Below, one piece after another: positions 4,413 through 5,168 of a stretch of 5,168 bases of DNA (positions within the stretch are counted from its first letter, which is position 1; each line of letters starts with the position of its first letter). Position numbers and translations under genes: made by a program. Under the pieces are notes generated by a model. It was given only the letters and a program-made list of their open reading frames with translations. It did no database searches and was not told the origin of the DNA. Source of the DNA: Micrococcaceae bacterium UBA7136 (GTDB lineage Bacteria > Actinomycetota > Actinomycetes > Actinomycetales > Micrococcaceae); contig DKXC01000052.1 in assembly GCA_002492045.1 (NCBI GenBank), positions 11,162 through 16,329 on the forward strand, given 5' to 3'.

Positions 4413-5168
4413 TTACTTGGCTTCTTCAGCCTTGGCTTCTGCCTGGGCGGCTTCGTGCTGCTCCAGCAGTTCGCGCTCCCATTCAGCCATGGGCTCTTCG
4501 GCGGAGGCGTTAGCCTTGCCAGCCTTGCGGTTTTCGCGCTCTAGCAGGCCCTCTGCGACGGCGTCAGCAATGACGCGGGTCAGCAGGTTGACGGAGCGGA
4601 TAGCGTCGTCGTTGCCGGGGATGGGGAAGGCAACTTCGTCGGGGTCGCAGTTGGTGTCCAGGATAGCAACTACGGGGATGCCCAGCTTCTGTGCTTCGTC
4701 AACAGCCAGGTGCTCCTTCTTGGTGTCAACAACCCAGACCAGGGAGGGGGTCTTGGTCAGGTTGCGGATACCGCCCAGGGTCTTTTCCAGCTTCTCGTGC
4801 TCGCGACGCAGCAGCAGCAGTTCCTTCTTGGTGAACTGGGAACCGGCGACGTCGTCAAAGTCAATCTGCTCCAGCTCCTTCATGCGCTCGATGCGCTTGG
4901 AGACGGTGGAGAAGTTGGTCAGCATACCGCCCAGCCAACGGTGGTTGACGTAGGGCATGTTGACGCGGGTTGCCTGCTCAGCGATTGCTTCCTGAGCCTG
5001 CTTCTTGGTGCCAACGAAAAGGACGGTGCCACCGTGAGCAACGGTTGCCTTGACAGCTTCGTAGGCCTTGTCAATGAAGCCCAGGGACTGCTGCAGGTCG
5101 ATGATGTAGATGCCGTTGCGCTCGGTGAAGATGAAGCGCTTCATCTTGGGGTTCCAGCGGCGGGTCTG
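4413..5168 (-). CDS. rpsB: 30S ribosomal protein S2 (5' end cut by the window edge)
   Basis: S2 binds late to the 30S subunit near the head-body junction and helps recruit S1-like protein in many bacteria. The frame runs in from the right edge: eight codons reading QTRRWNPK precede the internal methionine of [10 protein letters not shown]. Since S2 proteins begin with about 18 residues ending in a HFGH-type motif before this point, the true start lies outside the window. About 251 residues are visible, for a full length near 269. Motifs (numbered from the visible start) are YIIDLQQSL (21-29), [10 protein letters not shown] (49-58), [11 protein letters not shown] (76-86), the second S2 signature [19 protein letters not shown] (141-159) and PIPGNDDAI (182-190). 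From about residue 220 the C-terminus is an acidic Ala/Glu-rich tail, common in actinobacterial S2. It heads the translation part of the cluster. Confidence 0.98.
   Translation of the reverse strand, partial: QTRRWNPKMKRFIFTERNGIYIIDLQQSLGFIDKAYEAVKATVAHGGTVLFVGTKKQAQEAIAEQATRVNMPYVNHRWLGGMLTNFSTVSKRIERMKELEQIDFDDVAGSQFTKKELLLLRREHEKLEKTLGGIRNLTKTPSLVWVVDTKKEHLAVDEAQKLGIPVVAILDTNCDPDEVAFPIPGNDDAIRSVNLLTRVIADAVAEGLLERENRKAGKANASAEEPMAEWERELLEQHEAAQAEAKAEEAK

Noticed and set aside
4384..4953. 189-codon open frame on the plus strand opposite rpsB.
   Set aside because: Its serine/arginine-rich composition is typical of an antisense reading of a conserved gene, and the S2 frame on the other strand is unmistakable.
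1..5168. Mobile element, CRISPR, tRNA/rRNA or defence-system content.
   Set aside because: No transposase, direct-repeat array, tRNA-like cloverleaf or foreign-looking composition is visible; the window is a conserved core gene cluster.

Overview
The window is a block of conserved housekeeping genes, all read from the minus strand. It suggests a moderately high-GC actinobacterium, most likely of the order Micrococcales. The gene order rpsB-tsf-pyrH-frr-cdsA, followed by a DivIVA-repeat protein, a tiny ORF and dxr, fits that group. So do the actinobacterial style of the S2 and EF-Ts proteins and the [10 protein letters not shown] form of UMP kinase. A Rothia- or Arthrobacter-like member of the Micrococcaceae is a guess, not a demonstrated assignment.

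Layout in transcription order (right to left): rpsB, cut by the right edge and missing about 18 N-terminal codons; a 110-nt gap with a strong hairpin directly after the rpsB stop; tsf; a 163-nt gap packed with three hairpins; pyrH; a 53-nt gap with a small GC-rich hairpin; frr; cdsA, 6 nt after frr; a four-repeat DivIVA-like protein with a GTG start, 27 nt after cdsA; an unassigned 53-residue ORF 16 nt further on; and dxr, 4 nt after that and cut by the left edge. No non-coding stretch reaches 300 bases.

The first half serves translation (ribosomal protein S2, elongation factor Ts, ribosome recycling factor) and pyrimidine nucleotide supply (UMP kinase). The second half serves the cell envelope: CDP-diacylglycerol for phospholipids, a probable polar or membrane-curvature-associated DivIVA-type protein, and the first committed step of MEP-pathway isoprenoid synthesis, which feeds undecaprenyl carriers and quinones. 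The structured gaps lie in the translation half, where transcript levels probably have to be stepped down. The envelope half is tightly packed and probably translationally coupled.

I see no mobile element, CRISPR array, tRNA, rRNA or defence-type cassette, and no convincing new multi-gene system. The parts most worth a second look are the four-repeat DivIVA-like protein, the unassigned 53-residue ORF between it and dxr, and the structured tsf-pyrH and rpsB-tsf spacers.
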